A program made the translations under genes and the position numbers. This document shows positions 7,689-17,594 of a DNA stretch of 64,000 bases, piece by piece. The stretch comes from Klebsiella indica. GTDB lineage: Bacteria > Pseudomonadota > Gammaproteobacteria > Enterobacterales > Enterobacteriaceae. The notes beneath the pieces are model-generated. The model ran no database searches. It was not told the origin of the DNA and saw only the letters and a list, made by a program, of their open reading frames with translations. The stretch spans positions 62,001 to 126,000 of the forward strand of contig NZ_VCHQ01000010.1 of NCBI RefSeq assembly GCF_005860775.1, given 5' to 3'. The stretch's first letter is position 1. Every line of letters begins with the position of its first letter.

Positions 7689-9971
7689 TTACATGGTCTG
7701 AGTGAAGGTACGGGTGATAACGTCCTGCTGCTGTTCTTTAGTCAGTGAGTTAAAACGCACTGCGTAACCGGATACGCGGATGGTCAACTGCGGATATTTT
7801 TCCGGGTTTTCCATTGCGTCGAGCAGCATTTCACGGTTCATAACGTTGACGTTCAGATGCTGACCGCCTTCGATGGACGCTTCATGGTGGAAGTAACCAT
7901 CCATCAGGCCCGCCAGGTTGGTTTTACGCACTTCATCGTCTTTACCCAGTGCGTTCGGCACGATAGAGAAGGTGTAAGAGATACCATCTTTCGCGTAAGC
8001 AAACGGCAGTTTTGCAACGGAGGTCAGAGAGGCAACGGCACCTTTCTGGTCACGACCGTGCATTGGGTTAGCACCCGGTCCGAACGGCGCGCCAGCGCGA
8101 CGACCATCCGGGGTGTTACCGGTTTTCTTACCATACACAACGTTAGAGGTGATGGTCAGAACAGACTGAGTCGGGATAGCGCCGCGGTAAGTGGTCAGTT
8201 TCTGAATTTTCTTCATGAAACGTTCCACCAGGTCAACCGCCATGTCATCAACGCGAGAGTCGTTGTTACCAAACTGCGGGTATTCGCCTTCGATTTCGAA
8301 GTCGACAGCCAGGCCGTCTTCGTCACGAATCGGTTTCACTTTCGCATATTTGATGGCGGACAGGGAGTCAGCAGCAACGGACAGACCTGCGATACCACAC
8401 GCCATGGTGCGGATAACGTCACGGTCGTGCAGCGCCATCAGAGAGGCTTCGTAGCTGTATTTGTCGTGCATGTAGTGGATAACGTTCAGCGCGGTGACAT
8501 ACTGTTTCGCCAGCCAGTCCATGAAGTGATCCATACGCTCCATCACTTCGTCGAAGTTCAGAACGTCGCCTTTGATCGGGGCAGATTTCGGACCAACCTG
8601 CATTTTCAGTTTTTCATCAACGCCGCCGTTGATGGCGTACAGCATGGTTTTCGCCAGGTTAGCACGCGCACCGAAGAACTGCATTTGTTTACCAACGATC
8701 ATCGGGCTTACGCAGCAAGCGATCGCGTAGTCGTCGTTGTTGAAGTCCGGACGCATCAGGTCATCGTTCTCATACTGCAGAGATGAGGTATCGATGGATA
8801 CTTTAGCGGCGAATTTCTTGAAGTTCAGCGGCAGTTTTTCGGACCACAGAATGGTGATGTTCGGCTCCGGAGACGGCCCCATGGTGTACAGGGTGTTCAG
8901 GAAGCGGAAGCTGTTTTTGGTGACCAGAGTACGGCCGTCAACGCCCATACCGCCGATGGATTCAGTTGCCCAGATCGGGTCGCCGGAGAACAGTTCATCG
9001 TATTCCGGAGTACGCAGGAAACGCACCATACGCAGTTTCATGACCAGGTGGTCAATCATTTCCTGTGCTTCTTGCTCGGTAATTTTACCGGCTTTCAGGT
9101 CACGTTCGATGAAGATATCCAGGAAGCTGGAGGTACGGCCGAAGGACATGGCCGCGCCGTTCTGAGATTTAACGGCAGCCAGGTAGCCGAAGTAAGTCCA
9201 CTGAATTGCTTCCTGAGCGTTGGTAGCCGGACCAGAGATATCGCAGCCATATTTAGCCGCCATCTCTTTAATCTGACCCAGAGCGCGGTGCTGTTCAGCG
9301 ATTTCTTCACGCAGACGGATAGTCGCTTCCAGGTTTACGCCATTCTCCAGATCGGACTGCAGAGAGGTAAACTGCGCGAATTTGTCTTTCGCCAGGTAGT
9401 CGATACCGTACAGCGCAACGCGACGGTAGTCGCCGATGATACGGCCGCGGCCATAGGCATCCGGCAGACCGGTGAGAACACCGGATTTACGGCAACGCAG
9501 GATGTCCGGCGTATAAACATCGAACACGCCCTGGTTGTGTGTTTTACGGTATTCAGTGAAGATTTTTTTCAGCATCGGGTCCAGTTCGCGATTGTACGCT
9601 TTGCAGGAACCTTCAACCATTTTGATACCGCCAAACGGGATAATCGCACGTTTCAGCGGTGCTTCAGTCTGCAGACCAACGATTTTCTCAAGCGCCTTAT
9701 TAATGTAGCCAGCGTCATGAGCAGTGATGGTGGAAGCAACGGAGGTGTCAAAGTCAACAGGCGCGTGAGTGCGGTTTTCCTGTTTAACGCCTTCCATTAC
9801 GCTGTCCCATAGCTTGGTGGTCGCGTCAGTTGCGCCAGCCAGGAAGGACTCATCACCTTCGTACGGGGTATAGTTTTTCTGGATGAAGTCGCGGACGTTG
9901 ACTTCGTTCTGCCAGTCACCTTTCGCAAAACCTTCCCAGGCTGTGGCTAACTTTTCATTAAGCTCGGACAT
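7689..9971 (-). CDS. pflB: PflB, formate C-acetyltransferase (pyruvate formate-lyase)
   Basis: 760 residues, identical in length to E. coli PflB and nearly identical throughout. It converts pyruvate and CoA to acetyl-CoA and formate in fermenting cells. The paired catalytic cysteines are in IACCVSP (around residue 419), and the glycyl radical site is in RVSGYAVRF near residue 735. It is cytoplasmic, activated by PflA. It lies 51 bases downstream of focA, which encodes the formate channel, so formate production and export are co-transcribed. Strongly biased, highly expressed codon use is evident (for example repeated CTG, GGT, CGT), in keeping with its abundance. Regulation by FNR and ArcA is known for the E. 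coli operon. Confidence 0.99.
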   Translation of the reverse strand: MSELNEKLATAWEGFAKGDWQNEVNVRDFIQKNYTPYEGDESFLAGATDATTKLWDSVMEGVKQENRTHAPVDFDTSVASTITAHDAGYINKALEKIVGLQTEAPLKRAIIPFGGIKMVEGSCKAYNRELDPMLKKIFTEYRKTHNQGVFDVYTPDILRCRKSGVLTGLPDAYGRGRIIGDYRRVALYGIDYLAKDKFAQFTSLQSDLENGVNLEATIRLREEIAEQHRALGQIKEMAAKYGCDISGPATNAQEAIQWTYFGYLAAVKSQNGAAMSFGRTSSFLDIFIERDLKAGKITEQEAQEMIDHLVMKLRMVRFLRTPEYDELFSGDPIWATESIGGMGVDGRTLVTKNSFRFLNTLYTMGPSPEPNITILWSEKLPLNFKKFAAKVSIDTSSLQYENDDLMRPDFNNDDYAIACCVSPMIVGKQMQFFGARANLAKTMLYAINGGVDEKLKMQVGPKSAPIKGDVLNFDEVMERMDHFMDWLAKQYVTALNVIHYMHDKYSYEASLMALHDRDVIRTMACGIAGLSVAADSLSAIKYAKVKPIRDEDGLAVDFEIEGEYPQFGNNDSRVDDMAVDLVERFMKKIQKLTTYRGAIPTQSVLTITSNVVYGKKTGNTPDGRRAGAPFGPGANPMHGRDQKGAVASLTSVAKLPFAYAKDGISYTFSIVPNALGKDDEVRKTNLAGLMDGYFHHEASIEGGQHLNVNVMNREMLLDAMENPEKYPQLTIRVSGYAVRFNSLTKEQQQDVITRTFTQTM

Positions 9972-10022
9972 GTAACACCTACCTTCTTAAGTGGATTTTT
10001 TATTTACTGCCTGAAACAACCT

Positions 10023-10880
10023 TTAGTGATGGTTATCGCCACGCAGGTAAATCACCCAGTATGTCAACCCAACCAGTAAACCACCGCCGATGATGTTCCC
10101 GATAGTTACCGGAATCAGGTTATCAGTGATGAAATTCATGACGGTCAGGTGAGAGAAATTTTCCGGGGTTGAACCAACAGCGGTCCAGAACTCCGGACTC
10201 GCAAAGTCGCGAGTGATGATGCCCATCGGGATCATAAACATGTTCGCGATACTATGCTCAAATCCGCTGGCAACAAACATTGCCACCGGTAAAACCATAA
10301 TCATGGCTTTATCCATCAGGCTGCGGCCAGAGTAACTCATCCATACTGCAAGGCAGACCATCAGGTTTGCCAGGATACCCAGACATACGGCTTCAATAAA
10401 AGTATGGTGCATTTTGTGGTCGGCGGTTTGCAAGACGTTAAGTCCCCACTGACCGTTGGCAACCATATATTCGCCTGAAAGCCACATTAGCAACACAAAG
10501 AGTAAGCAGCCAATCAGGTTACCAACATAGACATTGAGCCAGTTTTTCGCCAGTTGACCCCACGTAATTCTCCCGTTGGCTTTCGCGACAACGATAAGTA
10601 CGGTTGAGGTGAACAGGTCGGCACCGCAAATAACGCAAAGAATCAAACCCAGTGAGAAGCAGATACCCCCAATCAGTTTGGCAACACCAAAAGGCATCCC
10701 GGCAGTGCCGGTTGTTGCTGTAATATAGAAAACAAAAGCGATAGAGATGAAGACACCTGCGGTGATAGCCAGATAAAACGTCTTTATCGGATGTTTTGTC
10801 GCTTTATAGACACCTGCTTCTTCGGCGACTTTCGCCATTGCGGCAGGAAGTAAAAGATCAAAAGGGTTGTCAGCTTTCAC
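10023..10880 (-). CDS. focA: FocA, formate channel
   Basis: 285 residues, as in E. coli. FocA belongs to the formate-nitrite transporter family: a pentameric inner-membrane channel with six helices per subunit that passes formate and other small weak acids. The N-terminal cytoplasmic segment MKADNPFDLLLPAAMAKVAE, known to gate the pore and contact PflB, is present, followed by repeated hydrophobic segments. The sequence GFEHSIANMFMIP carries the conserved pore histidine region. It is the first gene of focA-pflB, with an FNR-type site about 60 bases upstream of its start. Confidence 0.97.
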   Translation of the reverse strand: MKADNPFDLLLPAAMAKVAEEAGVYKATKHPIKTFYLAITAGVFISIAFVFYITATTGTAGMPFGVAKLIGGICFSLGLILCVICGADLFTSTVLIVVAKANGRITWGQLAKNWLNVYVGNLIGCLLFVLLMWLSGEYMVANGQWGLNVLQTADHKMHHTFIEAVCLGILANLMVCLAVWMSYSGRSLMDKAMIMVLPVAMFVASGFEHSIANMFMIPMGIITRDFASPEFWTAVGSTPENFSHLTVMNFITDNLIPVTIGNIIGGGLLVGLTYWVIYLRGDNHH

Positions 10881-10941
10881 ACTAACTCTCTCTTTATGTA
10901 AGTTGGCGGTGAGATACTAACAAAGCATTATAGAAGGGAAT

Positions 10942-10955
10942 TTGATATAGATCAT
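10942..10955 (-). promoter_or_regulatory. FNR-type binding site upstream of focA
   Basis: TTGATATAGATCAT on the + strand, ATGATCTATATCAA on the transcribed strand. This matches the FNR dimer site TTGAT-N4-ATCAA at nine of ten defined positions. It lies about 60 bases before the focA start, where anaerobic activation by FNR is known in E. coli. Confidence 0.75.
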
Positions 10956-11091
10956 ATCCGGCCGGAACTATAGGCCTTTTTAGTGTGTGGGATAGGCTGT
11001 AAATGATATTAACTTATTGTTTTTTAATTAAAAAATAAATTTTAAAATTTACAAATAATGTTGATTTTTTTCATTTTGCTCCCGTTTTTCG

Positions 11092-11106
11092 GTTAATTAA
11101 AATGGG
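11092..11106. promoter_or_regulatory. Possible ArcA box in the pfl control region
   Basis: GTTAATTAAAATGGG matches the first ten bases of the ArcA-P consensus I recall (GTTAATTAAATGTTA). ArcA control of pfl is established in E. coli, but AT-rich sequence makes chance matches common here. Confidence 0.35.
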
Positions 11107-11207
11107 GTATTTTTATTAAAATTAACAATATTTGCGTGTTGTTTTATTATTTCTCACCACTAATTAACTTTATTGATACAAATAATGCAGAGCAGGTGGG
11201 AAAAGTT

Positions 11208-11231
11208 AAAAAAAAGGGGCGTCGCCGCCCC
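11208..11231 (-). terminator. Intrinsic terminator of ycaO
   Basis: On the minus strand GGGGCG and CGCCCC pair around a GCGA tetraloop and are followed by eight T residues, 35 bases after the ycaO stop. Confidence 0.85.
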
Positions 11232-11265
11232 CACAAGGCATGTTTTCTGGGCTGCAAATGAATGC

Positions 11266-13026
11266 TTATTTACTCCAGAAGGTAGTTTTTGCGCGCTGTA
11301 GCTTTTCATAGGCCTTCAGCAATGACTGATGAGCCGGGAAAGCCCGCAAATCGCCGTCAATGGCCTGTAAGCCATAGAATGGCGCTTCACCGCTGAGCGC
11401 GGCGCTGGCGGCCTCAACCGTTTCGGCGCCGTACATGCGGACAAAAGCGTTCAGGTATTGCAGCGGCTGGCGCTCCTCTTCCAGGCTCAGCAGCAGTAAG
11501 GTTTGCAGGCAGCGGTAGTAGTTGGAGCGTTCGGCGCTAAAGATTGAAGCGTTGAATTCCATGGTCCACTCGGTCCAGATCAATGCCTGTTCAATATCGC
11601 CGCCCGCCAGCGCCAGCATCGCTTTCAGTTCACCGATGCGCAGCGTATACCAGCCGTTGTCTTTACCGGTCGCCAGGCCCAGCAGTTCACGTACGCGGGT
11701 GAAATCATCAAGGCCTTCGTCATCTATCTGTTCAATAAGCGCCAGATAATCTTCTTTTTCCCACTCGCTTCCCGGCAGGGAAAGAAGGGTTTCTCGCAGA
11801 TGCGCGCCCATATTGTTATTTGCCAGCCAGAGATCTTCCGCCGGGTAGATATCGGACATACCCGGGACGATGATCCGGCAGGCGTAGACGCCCAGATGTT
11901 CGTAATCGGCGATATAAACGTCTTTATCTTCTTCCTTAAAGATAGCCATCAGGGTGGCGAACTCTTCATCCGTGGTGCCGGAGAAGCTCCAGTCCACAAA
12001 CGGGTAGTCGGCATCCTGCTTAAACATATCCCACGAGATCAGGCCGCTGGAATCGATAAAGTGGGTTTCAAGGTTCGCATGTTCAGCCACTTCTTCATCA
12101 TCGAAGGTGGGAGGCGTGAAGACATCGAGATCTTTCAGGCTGCGGCCCTGCAGCAATTCGGTGACGGTACGTTCAAGCGCCACGCCGAAATCAGGATGCG
12201 CGCCGAAGGAGGCGAAGCAGGTGCCGTTAGTTGGGTTAAACAGCACTACGCAGATCACCGGATATTTACCGCCCAGCGAACCGTCGTAGGCGAAAATCGG
12301 GAAGCCTTCCGCCTCCAGCTTATTGATCGATTCTACAACGCCCGGATAGCGCGCCATCACTTCTGCCGGAATCTCCGGCAGGCTGATGCTTTCGGCGATA
12401 ATACGGTTTTTAATATGGCGCTCAAATACTTCTGACAGGCCCTGAACGCGGGCTTCGTTGCGGGTATTGCCCGCGGACATCCCGTTAGAGACGTACAGGT
12501 TGCCAACGATATTCATCGGAATGTAGACCGTCTCGCCATCGGACTGACGGGTGAACGGCAGACCGCAGACGCCGCGATCGTCATTACCTGACTGCAAATC
12601 GACCAGCATGCTGGCGGTTAACTGATCGTCAGGATCGTAGAACGCGCGCAGGCGGGCATCCAGCAGCCCTTCCGGCACGGCGTCATCATTGGTTAACGGG
12701 AACCATTTTTCATTCGGGTAGTGAACAAAAGGGCCGTTGGCGATAGTGTCGCCCAGCCAGAAATCGGCAAAGAAGTAGTTAGTGGAGAGACGCTCAAAGT
12801 ATTCTCCGAGCGCTGAAGCCAGCGCGGCTTTTTTGGTCGCGCCTTTGCCGTTAGTGAAACACAGGGCGCACTCTTTATCGCGGATATGCACTGACCAGAC
12901 GTGCGGCACCGGGTTGAGCCATGAGGCCTCTTCAATATCAAATCCGAGGTCGAGCAACTTCTGCTGGAAGCGAGCGATGGAATCTTCCAGGGCGGCATCT
13001 TTGCCGGGAATAAATGTTTGAGTCAT
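11266..13026 (-). CDS. ycaO: YcaO, ATP-dependent YcaO-domain protein (ribosomal protein S12 methylthiolation factor)
   Basis: 586 residues. The frame extends 11 codons further upstream, but the ATG at 13026 gives MTQTFIPGKDAALEDS, the E. coli start. The N-terminal two-thirds is the YcaO domain, which in this superfamily activates amide oxygen with ATP; residues such as FTNGKGATKKAALASALGEYFER form part of the nucleotide site. The C-terminal third is a helical, TPR-like region. In E. coli YcaO supports RimO-dependent beta-methylthiolation of ribosomal protein S12. No peptide precursor or dehydrogenase gene lies nearby, so it is the housekeeping form, not an azoline-peptide biosynthesis enzyme. 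It is transcribed alone and ends at a good terminator. Confidence 0.95.
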   Translation of the reverse strand: MTQTFIPGKDAALEDSIARFQQKLLDLGFDIEEASWLNPVPHVWSVHIRDKECALCFTNGKGATKKAALASALGEYFERLSTNYFFADFWLGDTIANGPFVHYPNEKWFPLTNDDAVPEGLLDARLRAFYDPDDQLTASMLVDLQSGNDDRGVCGLPFTRQSDGETVYIPMNIVGNLYVSNGMSAGNTRNEARVQGLSEVFERHIKNRIIAESISLPEIPAEVMARYPGVVESINKLEAEGFPIFAYDGSLGGKYPVICVVLFNPTNGTCFASFGAHPDFGVALERTVTELLQGRSLKDLDVFTPPTFDDEEVAEHANLETHFIDSSGLISWDMFKQDADYPFVDWSFSGTTDEEFATLMAIFKEEDKDVYIADYEHLGVYACRIIVPGMSDIYPAEDLWLANNNMGAHLRETLLSLPGSEWEKEDYLALIEQIDDEGLDDFTRVRELLGLATGKDNGWYTLRIGELKAMLALAGGDIEQALIWTEWTMEFNASIFSAERSNYYRCLQTLLLLSLEEERQPLQYLNAFVRMYGAETVEAASAALSGEAPFYGLQAIDGDLRAFPAHQSLLKAYEKLQRAKTTFWSK

Positions 13027-13141
13027 GGCAGTCACTTTTATCGTACGGAAAGCGCGCAATGATACGGGTTTTAGATGGCAGGTGCCATCTCCATCGTCTG
13101 GCTATGCTTAAGATGACTTAACAACTGCTCAGGCGGTAACC

Positions 13142-13834
13142 ATGAAGACATTTGACTGGCATCGTATGGCGCTTGATAAAGTGCCTGTAGACTTTCTGGC
13201 CGAGGTGGCGTTACGCAGCCTTTATACCTTCGTACTGGTATTTATTTTCCTGAAAATAACCGGGCGGCGCGGCGTTCGCCAGATGTCGCTGTTTGAAGTA
13301 TTGATCATTCTGACTCTTGGATCAGCGGCGGGTGACGTCGCGTTCTACGACGATGTCCCCATGCTACCGGTGCTGGTGGTTTTTATTACTCTCGCAATAT
13401 TGTACCGATTGATTATGTGGCTGATGGGCCATAGCGAAACGCTGGAAGATTTACTCGAAGGTAAGCCAATTGTGATCGTCGAAAACGGCGAGCTGGCATG
13501 GGAAAAACTGCGGGCAGAAAACATGACCGAGTTTGAGTTTTTTATGGAACTGCGGATTAGCGGGGTTGAACAACTGGGACAGGTCAGATTGGCCATTCTG
13601 GAAACCAACGGCCAAATTAGCCTTTATTATTATGCCGATGAGGATGTTAAGGCCGGGCTTTCCATTCTTCCTTCACGTTTTAACGAACGTTTTACCACCA
13701 TTCCCCGAAATGACGAGTATGCCTGTGTTCGCTGTAGCGCGATTCTTAGTCTGCGGGCCGGTGATAAACAATTATGTCCACGCTGCGCAAATGCAGAATG
13801 GTCAAAGGTCAGTCGCGCAAAAAGAGTTACCTGA
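13142..13834 (+). CDS. ycaP: YcaP, DUF421-family inner-membrane protein
   Basis: 230 residues, matching E. coli YcaP over its length. Three hydrophobic segments occupy about residues 20-90, with the conserved FLKITGRRGVRQMSLFEVLI stretch and the LTLGSAAGD helix start typical of the DUF421/YetF family. A soluble domain follows. The C-terminus carries two CxxC pairs (CVRC near residue 197, and CPRC some 20 residues later), a probable zinc ribbon. The molecular function is not known. It is divergent from ycaO and upstream of serC. Confidence 0.9.
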   Translation: MKTFDWHRMALDKVPVDFLAEVALRSLYTFVLVFIFLKITGRRGVRQMSLFEVLIILTLGSAAGDVAFYDDVPMLPVLVVFITLAILYRLIMWLMGHSETLEDLLEGKPIVIVENGELAWEKLRAENMTEFEFFMELRISGVEQLGQVRLAILETNGQISLYYYADEDVKAGLSILPSRFNERFTTIPRNDEYACVRCSAILSLRAGDKQLCPRCANAEWSKVSRAKRVT

Positions 13835-14020
13835 CAGCAATTATGTCGGTTTTATGACGTCGGGCTGGCAGATTCTTTTGTCCGGAGGCGGCTGCATTTC
13901 TCTGCGTCTCAGTTTTAGCCATTGCGGTGTGTGTCACTGAATGATAAAACCGATAGCCACAGGAATAACTTATGCCCGCGACGGTTCGCGGGTAAATAAC
14001 ATAGCAAGTGGTGAGGGGAA

Positions 14021-15109
14021 ATGGCTCAGGTCTATAACTTCAGTTCAGGCCCGGCAATGCTGCCGGCGGAAGTACTCAAACAGGCTCAGCAAGAACTGTG
14101 TGACTGGAACGGTTTGGGAACTTCGGTGATGGAAATTAGCCACCGTAGTAAAGAGTTCATTAAGGTGGCGGAAGAAGCGGAACAGGATTTTCGCTCCCTG
14201 CTTAATATCCCTTCCAACTACAAAGTATTATTCTGCCACGGGGGAGGGCGCGGGCAGTTTGCTGGCGTTCCGCTGAACCTGTTGGGCGATAAAACCGCTG
14301 CAGATTATGTTGATGCCGGTTACTGGGCGGCCAGCGCGGTAAAAGAAGCGCGTAAATACTGCAATCCGAACGTGATTGACGCTAAAACTACGGTTGACGG
14401 TCTGCGCGCGGTTAAGCCGATGAGTGAATGGCAACTGACGCCGGGAGCCGCGTATCTGCATTACTGCCCGAATGAAACCATCGACGGTATTGCTATTGAT
14501 GAAACCCCGAATTTTGGCAACGATGTGATTGTCACGGCGGATTTCTCGTCGACTATTTTGTCGCGGCAAATTGACGTTAGCCGCTATGGCGTGATCTACG
14601 CGGGCGCGCAGAAAAACATTGGTCCCGCAGGTTTGACGCTGGTTATCGTGCGCGACGATCTGCTGGGTAAAGCTAACGTAGCCTGTCCGTCGATTCTCGA
14701 CTATTCCATTCTGGCTGAGAATGATTCGATGTTTAACACGCCGCCGACATTTGCCTGGTATCTGTCTGGTCTGGTGTTTAAATGGCTGAAAGAGCAGGGC
14801 GGTGTTGCCGCAATGGATAAAATCAACCAGCAGAAAGCCGACTTACTGTATGGCGTGATTGATAACAGTGATTTCTATCGCAATGAGGTCGCCGCCGGAA
14901 ACCGCTCGCGCATGAACATACCGTTCCAGCTGGCGGATAGCGCTCTCGATAAACTGTTCCTCGAAGAGTCTTTCGCTGCCGGTCTGCATGCGCTGAAAGG
15001 CCACCGCGTCGTGGGCGGCATGCGCGCCTCCATCTACAACGCAATGCCGCTAGCGGGCGTGAAGGCGCTGACTGACTTTATGCTGGACTTCGAACGCCGT
15101 CACGGTTGA
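14021..15109 (+). CDS. serC: SerC, phosphoserine/phosphohydroxythreonine aminotransferase
   Basis: 362 residues, the E. coli length. It is a pyridoxal-phosphate enzyme of serine synthesis (3-phosphohydroxypyruvate to phosphoserine, glutamate as amino donor), also used in pyridoxine synthesis. The cofactor lysine is in [11 protein letters not shown] (about residue 198); phosphate-binding residues lie in HGGGRGQF. It is preceded by a strong GAGGGGAA ribosome site and co-transcribed with aroA, 73 bases downstream, across a terminator-like hairpin. In E. coli the operon is affected by Lrp and CRP; a poor CRP-like match (TGCGG-N6-TCACT) lies at 13923-13938, which I would not rely on. Confidence 0.98.
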   Translation: MAQVYNFSSGPAMLPAEVLKQAQQELCDWNGLGTSVMEISHRSKEFIKVAEEAEQDFRSLLNIPSNYKVLFCHGGGRGQFAGVPLNLLGDKTAADYVDAGYWAASAVKEARKYCNPNVIDAKTTVDGLRAVKPMSEWQLTPGAAYLHYCPNETIDGIAIDETPNFGNDVIVTADFSSTILSRQIDVSRYGVIYAGAQKNIGPAGLTLVIVRDDLLGKANVACPSILDYSILAENDSMFNTPPTFAWYLSGLVFKWLKEQGGVAAMDKINQQKADLLYGVIDNSDFYRNEVAAGNRSRMNIPFQLADSALDKLFLEESFAAGLHALKGHRVVGGMRASIYNAMPLAGVKALTDFMLDFERRHG

Positions 15110-15129
15110 TCGCTGCCCCGTTTTTCATC

Positions 15130-15155
15130 CCCCGCAGCCGGTCTGCGGGGTTTTT
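15130..15155 (+). terminator. Attenuator-like terminator between serC and aroA
   Basis: CCCCGCAG (15130-15137) pairs with CTGCGGGG (15143-15150), followed by TTTTT. It lies inside the serC-aroA operon, so read-through must supply aroA; a partial terminator at this place is known in E. coli. Confidence 0.85.
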
Positions 15156-15182
15156 ATTCTGTTTGTTTGAGAGTTGAGTTTA

Positions 15183-16466
15183 ATGGAATCCCTGACGTTA
15201 CAACCCATTGCACGCGTAGATGGCACGATTAACCTGCCCGGGTCCAAAAGTGTTTCTAACCGTGCCCTGTTGCTGGCGGCATTAGCGGGAGGCACGACGG
15301 TGCTGACTAATTTGCTGGACAGCGACGACGTCCGCCACATGCTGAATGCCCTTAGCGCTCTGGGAGTTCATTACAATTTGTCATCCGATCGCATTCGCTG
15401 CGAAGTCACCGGTAACGGCGGCCCCTTGCAGGCGGGGAAAGCATTAGAACTGTTCCTCGGCAATGCCGGAACCGCGATGCGTCCGCTGGCGGCGGCACTA
15501 TGTCTTGGGAACAATGATATTGTGTTAACCGGCGAGCCGCGGATGAAAGAGCGTCCAATTGGCCACCTGGTTGACGCACTGCGTCAGGGTGGGGCGCAAA
15601 TCGATTATATGGAGCAGGAAAACTACCCGCCTTTGCGCCTGCGCGGCGGTTTCAACGGCGGCCAGGTTGAAGTCGACGGTAGCGTTTCCAGCCAGTTTCT
15701 CACCGCGCTGTTGATGACCGCGCCGCTGGCGCCGCAGGATACGACAATCGCAATTAAAGGCGACCTGGTGTCAAAACCGTATATCGACATCACGCTGAAC
15801 CTGATGAAAACATTCGGCGTTGAGGTTGAGAACCAGAATTATCAGCGTTTTGTGGTGCAAGGCGCACAGCAGTATCGTTCACCGGGTCAATATCTGGTGG
15901 AAGGCGACGCGTCATCTGCTTCTTATTTCCTTGCCGCAGGCGCCATTAAAGGCGGAACGGTGAAAGTGACGGGGATTGGCCGTAACAGTATGCAGGGCGA
16001 TATTCGCTTTGCCGATGTGCTGGAGAAAATGGGCGCAACCGTTATCTGGGGCGATGATTTTATTGCCTGCACGCGTGGCGAACTGAACGCTGTCGATATG
16101 GATATGAACCATATTCCGGATGCGGCGATGACGATTGCGACCGCCGCGCTGTTTGCCAAAGGCACTACCACGCTGCGCAATATCTACAACTGGCGCGTCA
16201 AAGAAACCGATCGTTTGTTTGCGATGGCGACGGAACTGCGTAAAGTGGGCGCGGAAGTGGAAGAAGGGGAGGATTACATCCGTATCACTCCGCCGACGAA
16301 ATTGCAGTTTGCTGAAATCGGCACCTATAACGACCACCGTATGGCGATGTGCTTCTCGCTGGTGGCGCTTTCCGACACGCCGGTAACTATCCTCGACCCG
16401 AAGTGTACGGCGAAAACTTTCCCTGATTACTTCGAGCAACTGGCGCGAATCAGTACGCTGGCCTGA
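15183..16466 (+). CDS. aroA: AroA, 5-enolpyruvylshikimate-3-phosphate synthase
   Basis: 427 residues from the ATG at 15183, matching E. coli; a TTG nine bases earlier is in frame but unlikely. AroA joins shikimate 3-phosphate and phosphoenolpyruvate in the sixth step of the chorismate pathway. Family signatures are visible: [18 protein letters not shown] (substrate-binding Lys/Ser/Arg), [13 protein letters not shown] around residue 90-105 and [15 protein letters not shown] near residue 340. The NAGTAMRP motif has the ordinary glycine and proline of the glyphosate-sensitive class I enzymes. It is the second gene of serC-aroA. Cytoplasmic. Confidence 0.98.
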   Translation: MESLTLQPIARVDGTINLPGSKSVSNRALLLAALAGGTTVLTNLLDSDDVRHMLNALSALGVHYNLSSDRIRCEVTGNGGPLQAGKALELFLGNAGTAMRPLAAALCLGNNDIVLTGEPRMKERPIGHLVDALRQGGAQIDYMEQENYPPLRLRGGFNGGQVEVDGSVSSQFLTALLMTAPLAPQDTTIAIKGDLVSKPYIDITLNLMKTFGVEVENQNYQRFVVQGAQQYRSPGQYLVEGDASSASYFLAAGAIKGGTVKVTGIGRNSMQGDIRFADVLEKMGATVIWGDDFIACTRGELNAVDMDMNHIPDAAMTIATAALFAKGTTTLRNIYNWRVKETDRLFAMATELRKVGAEVEEGEDYIRITPPTKLQFAEIGTYNDHRMAMCFSLVALSDTPVTILDPKCTAKTFPDYFEQLARISTLA

Positions 16467-16799
16467 TTGCGCTGAATTATTTTTTATGAACTTCAGCGAC
16501 CAGATAAGTCTGGAGTAAAGCGGTACCGCTCACCAGCCCGTCAGCGCAATAGCGGGGCAATGGGGGACAAGCACGAAAGGTCCCCCATGCCATCTTTGCG
16601 GGCGCATAATTGCTGAGAAAAGTAAAACTTCGTCGCCTTTCCGGCTGATGTTCTGTCAGCCGCTATAATTGAGTCATTATTCCGCGCTGGATTTCCTGTT
16701 GTCCGTAATTTGCAAGCAATGCTCACTTTCCGTCGTATAGATGCGTATAATGCGCTGCGTTTATTTATAGAGTTACGCGCCTTGCTGAAGGAGAAAAAG
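16467..16799 (+). other. aroA-cmk intergenic region; ycaL absent
   Basis: 333 bases with no gene. E. coli has the metalloprotease gene ycaL here; no frame or conserved fragment of it is recognisable. A perfect 9-bp hairpin (16560-16588) lies in the middle. A TATAAT at 16746-16751 is a candidate -10 element for cmk, though the matching -35 is weak. Confidence 0.6.
16560..16588. other. Perfect 9-bp inverted repeat between aroA and cmk
   Basis: ATGGGGGAC (16560-16568) and GTCCCCCAT (16580-16588) form a GC-rich stem with an 11-base loop. No T tract follows on either side. It could be the 3' end of the serC-aroA transcript or a scar of the lost ycaL segment; neither is shown by sequence. Confidence 0.45.
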
Positions 16800-17483
16800 A
16801 TGACGGCAACTGTTCCGGTAATCACCATTGATGGGCCTGGCGGTGCGGGCAAAGGCACGTTGTGTAAGGCAATGGCGGAAACGCTGGGCTGGCATTTGCT
16901 GGATTCAGGGGCGATTTATCGCGTCCTTGCCCTCGCTGCGCTGCATCATCATGTTGATATCGAATCTGAAGACGCGCTGGTGCCGCTGGCTGCGCACCTG
17001 GATGTTCGCTTTATTTCCACTGACGGCAGCCTGGAAGTCATCCTTGAAGGTGAAGACGTTAGCGCTGAGATTCGCACGCAGGAAGTGGCGAATACCGCCT
17101 CAAAAGTGGCGGCTTTCCCTCGGGTGCGAGAGGCATTGTTGCGTCGGCAACGTGCTTTCCGTGACTTGCCCGGCCTGATTGCCGATGGACGCGATATGGG
17201 AACCGTCGTATTTCCGGATGCGCCGGTGAAAATTTTCCTTGATGCTTCCGCGCAAGAACGTGCGCGCCGCCGTATGCTTCAGTTGCAGGAAAAGGGCATT
17301 AGTGTTAACTTTGATCGCCTTTTATCCGAGATAAAAGAGCGTGATGACCGCGATCGTAATCGCGCAGTCGCCCCGCTTGTCCCGGCTGCTGATGCGTTAG
17401 TTCTTGATTCGACGGAACTAAACATCGAGCAAGTGATTGAAAAAGCGCTACAATATGCGCGCCAAAAACTGGCGCTCGCTTAA
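16800..17483 (+). CDS. cmk: Cmk, cytidylate kinase
   Basis: 227 residues from the ATG at 16800; the longer open frame upstream has no support, and AAGGAG precedes this start. It phosphorylates CMP and dCMP with ATP. The P-loop is [10 protein letters not shown] at about residues 11-20; E. coli Cmk has a serine at the second variable position where glycine is found here, which leaves the GxxGxGK pattern intact. The DSGAIYR substrate motif and ADGRDMGT follow. It is 111 bases upstream of rpsA, and in E. coli cmk and rpsA share transcripts. Confidence 0.97.
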   Translation: MTATVPVITIDGPGGAGKGTLCKAMAETLGWHLLDSGAIYRVLALAALHHHVDIESEDALVPLAAHLDVRFISTDGSLEVILEGEDVSAEIRTQEVANTASKVAAFPRVREALLRRQRAFRDLPGLIADGRDMGTVVFPDAPVKIFLDASAQERARRRMLQLQEKGISVNFDRLLSEIKERDDRDRNRAVAPLVPAADALVLDSTELNIEQVIEKALQYARQKLALA

Positions 17484-17594
17484 GTGCGACCGATTTAGCA
17501 GTACCCCCGCTGCAATGGATTGACGGCGGGTATGTGAAACAACCCCATCCGGCACGGAGCCAGGTGGACGTTAATATTAACCTGAAGATTAAAC

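Larger units (their letters stand above)
10881..11265 (-). other. focA-pflB promoter region, AT-rich
   Basis: 385 bases without a gene between focA and ycaO, both leftward. The region is very AT-rich (about 10980-11200) and corresponds to the multi-promoter pfl control region of E. coli. It contains an FNR-type site (10942-10955), an ArcA-like stretch (11092-11106) and the ycaO terminator (11208-11231). I did not try to place the individual promoters. Confidence 0.7.

Noticed and set aside
7857-8786. Long open frame on the + strand inside pflB (309 codons), with others at 9048-9812
   Set aside because: Opposite-strand shadow of the highly biased pflB gene; no family resemblance and no ribosome site.
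11266-13026. YcaO as part of a peptide natural-product cluster
   Set aside because: No precursor peptide, dehydrogenase, transporter or protease gene next to it; sequence matches the housekeeping E. coli YcaO.
13923-13938. CRP site upstream of serC
   Set aside because: Only the right half matches the consensus well; too weak to call.
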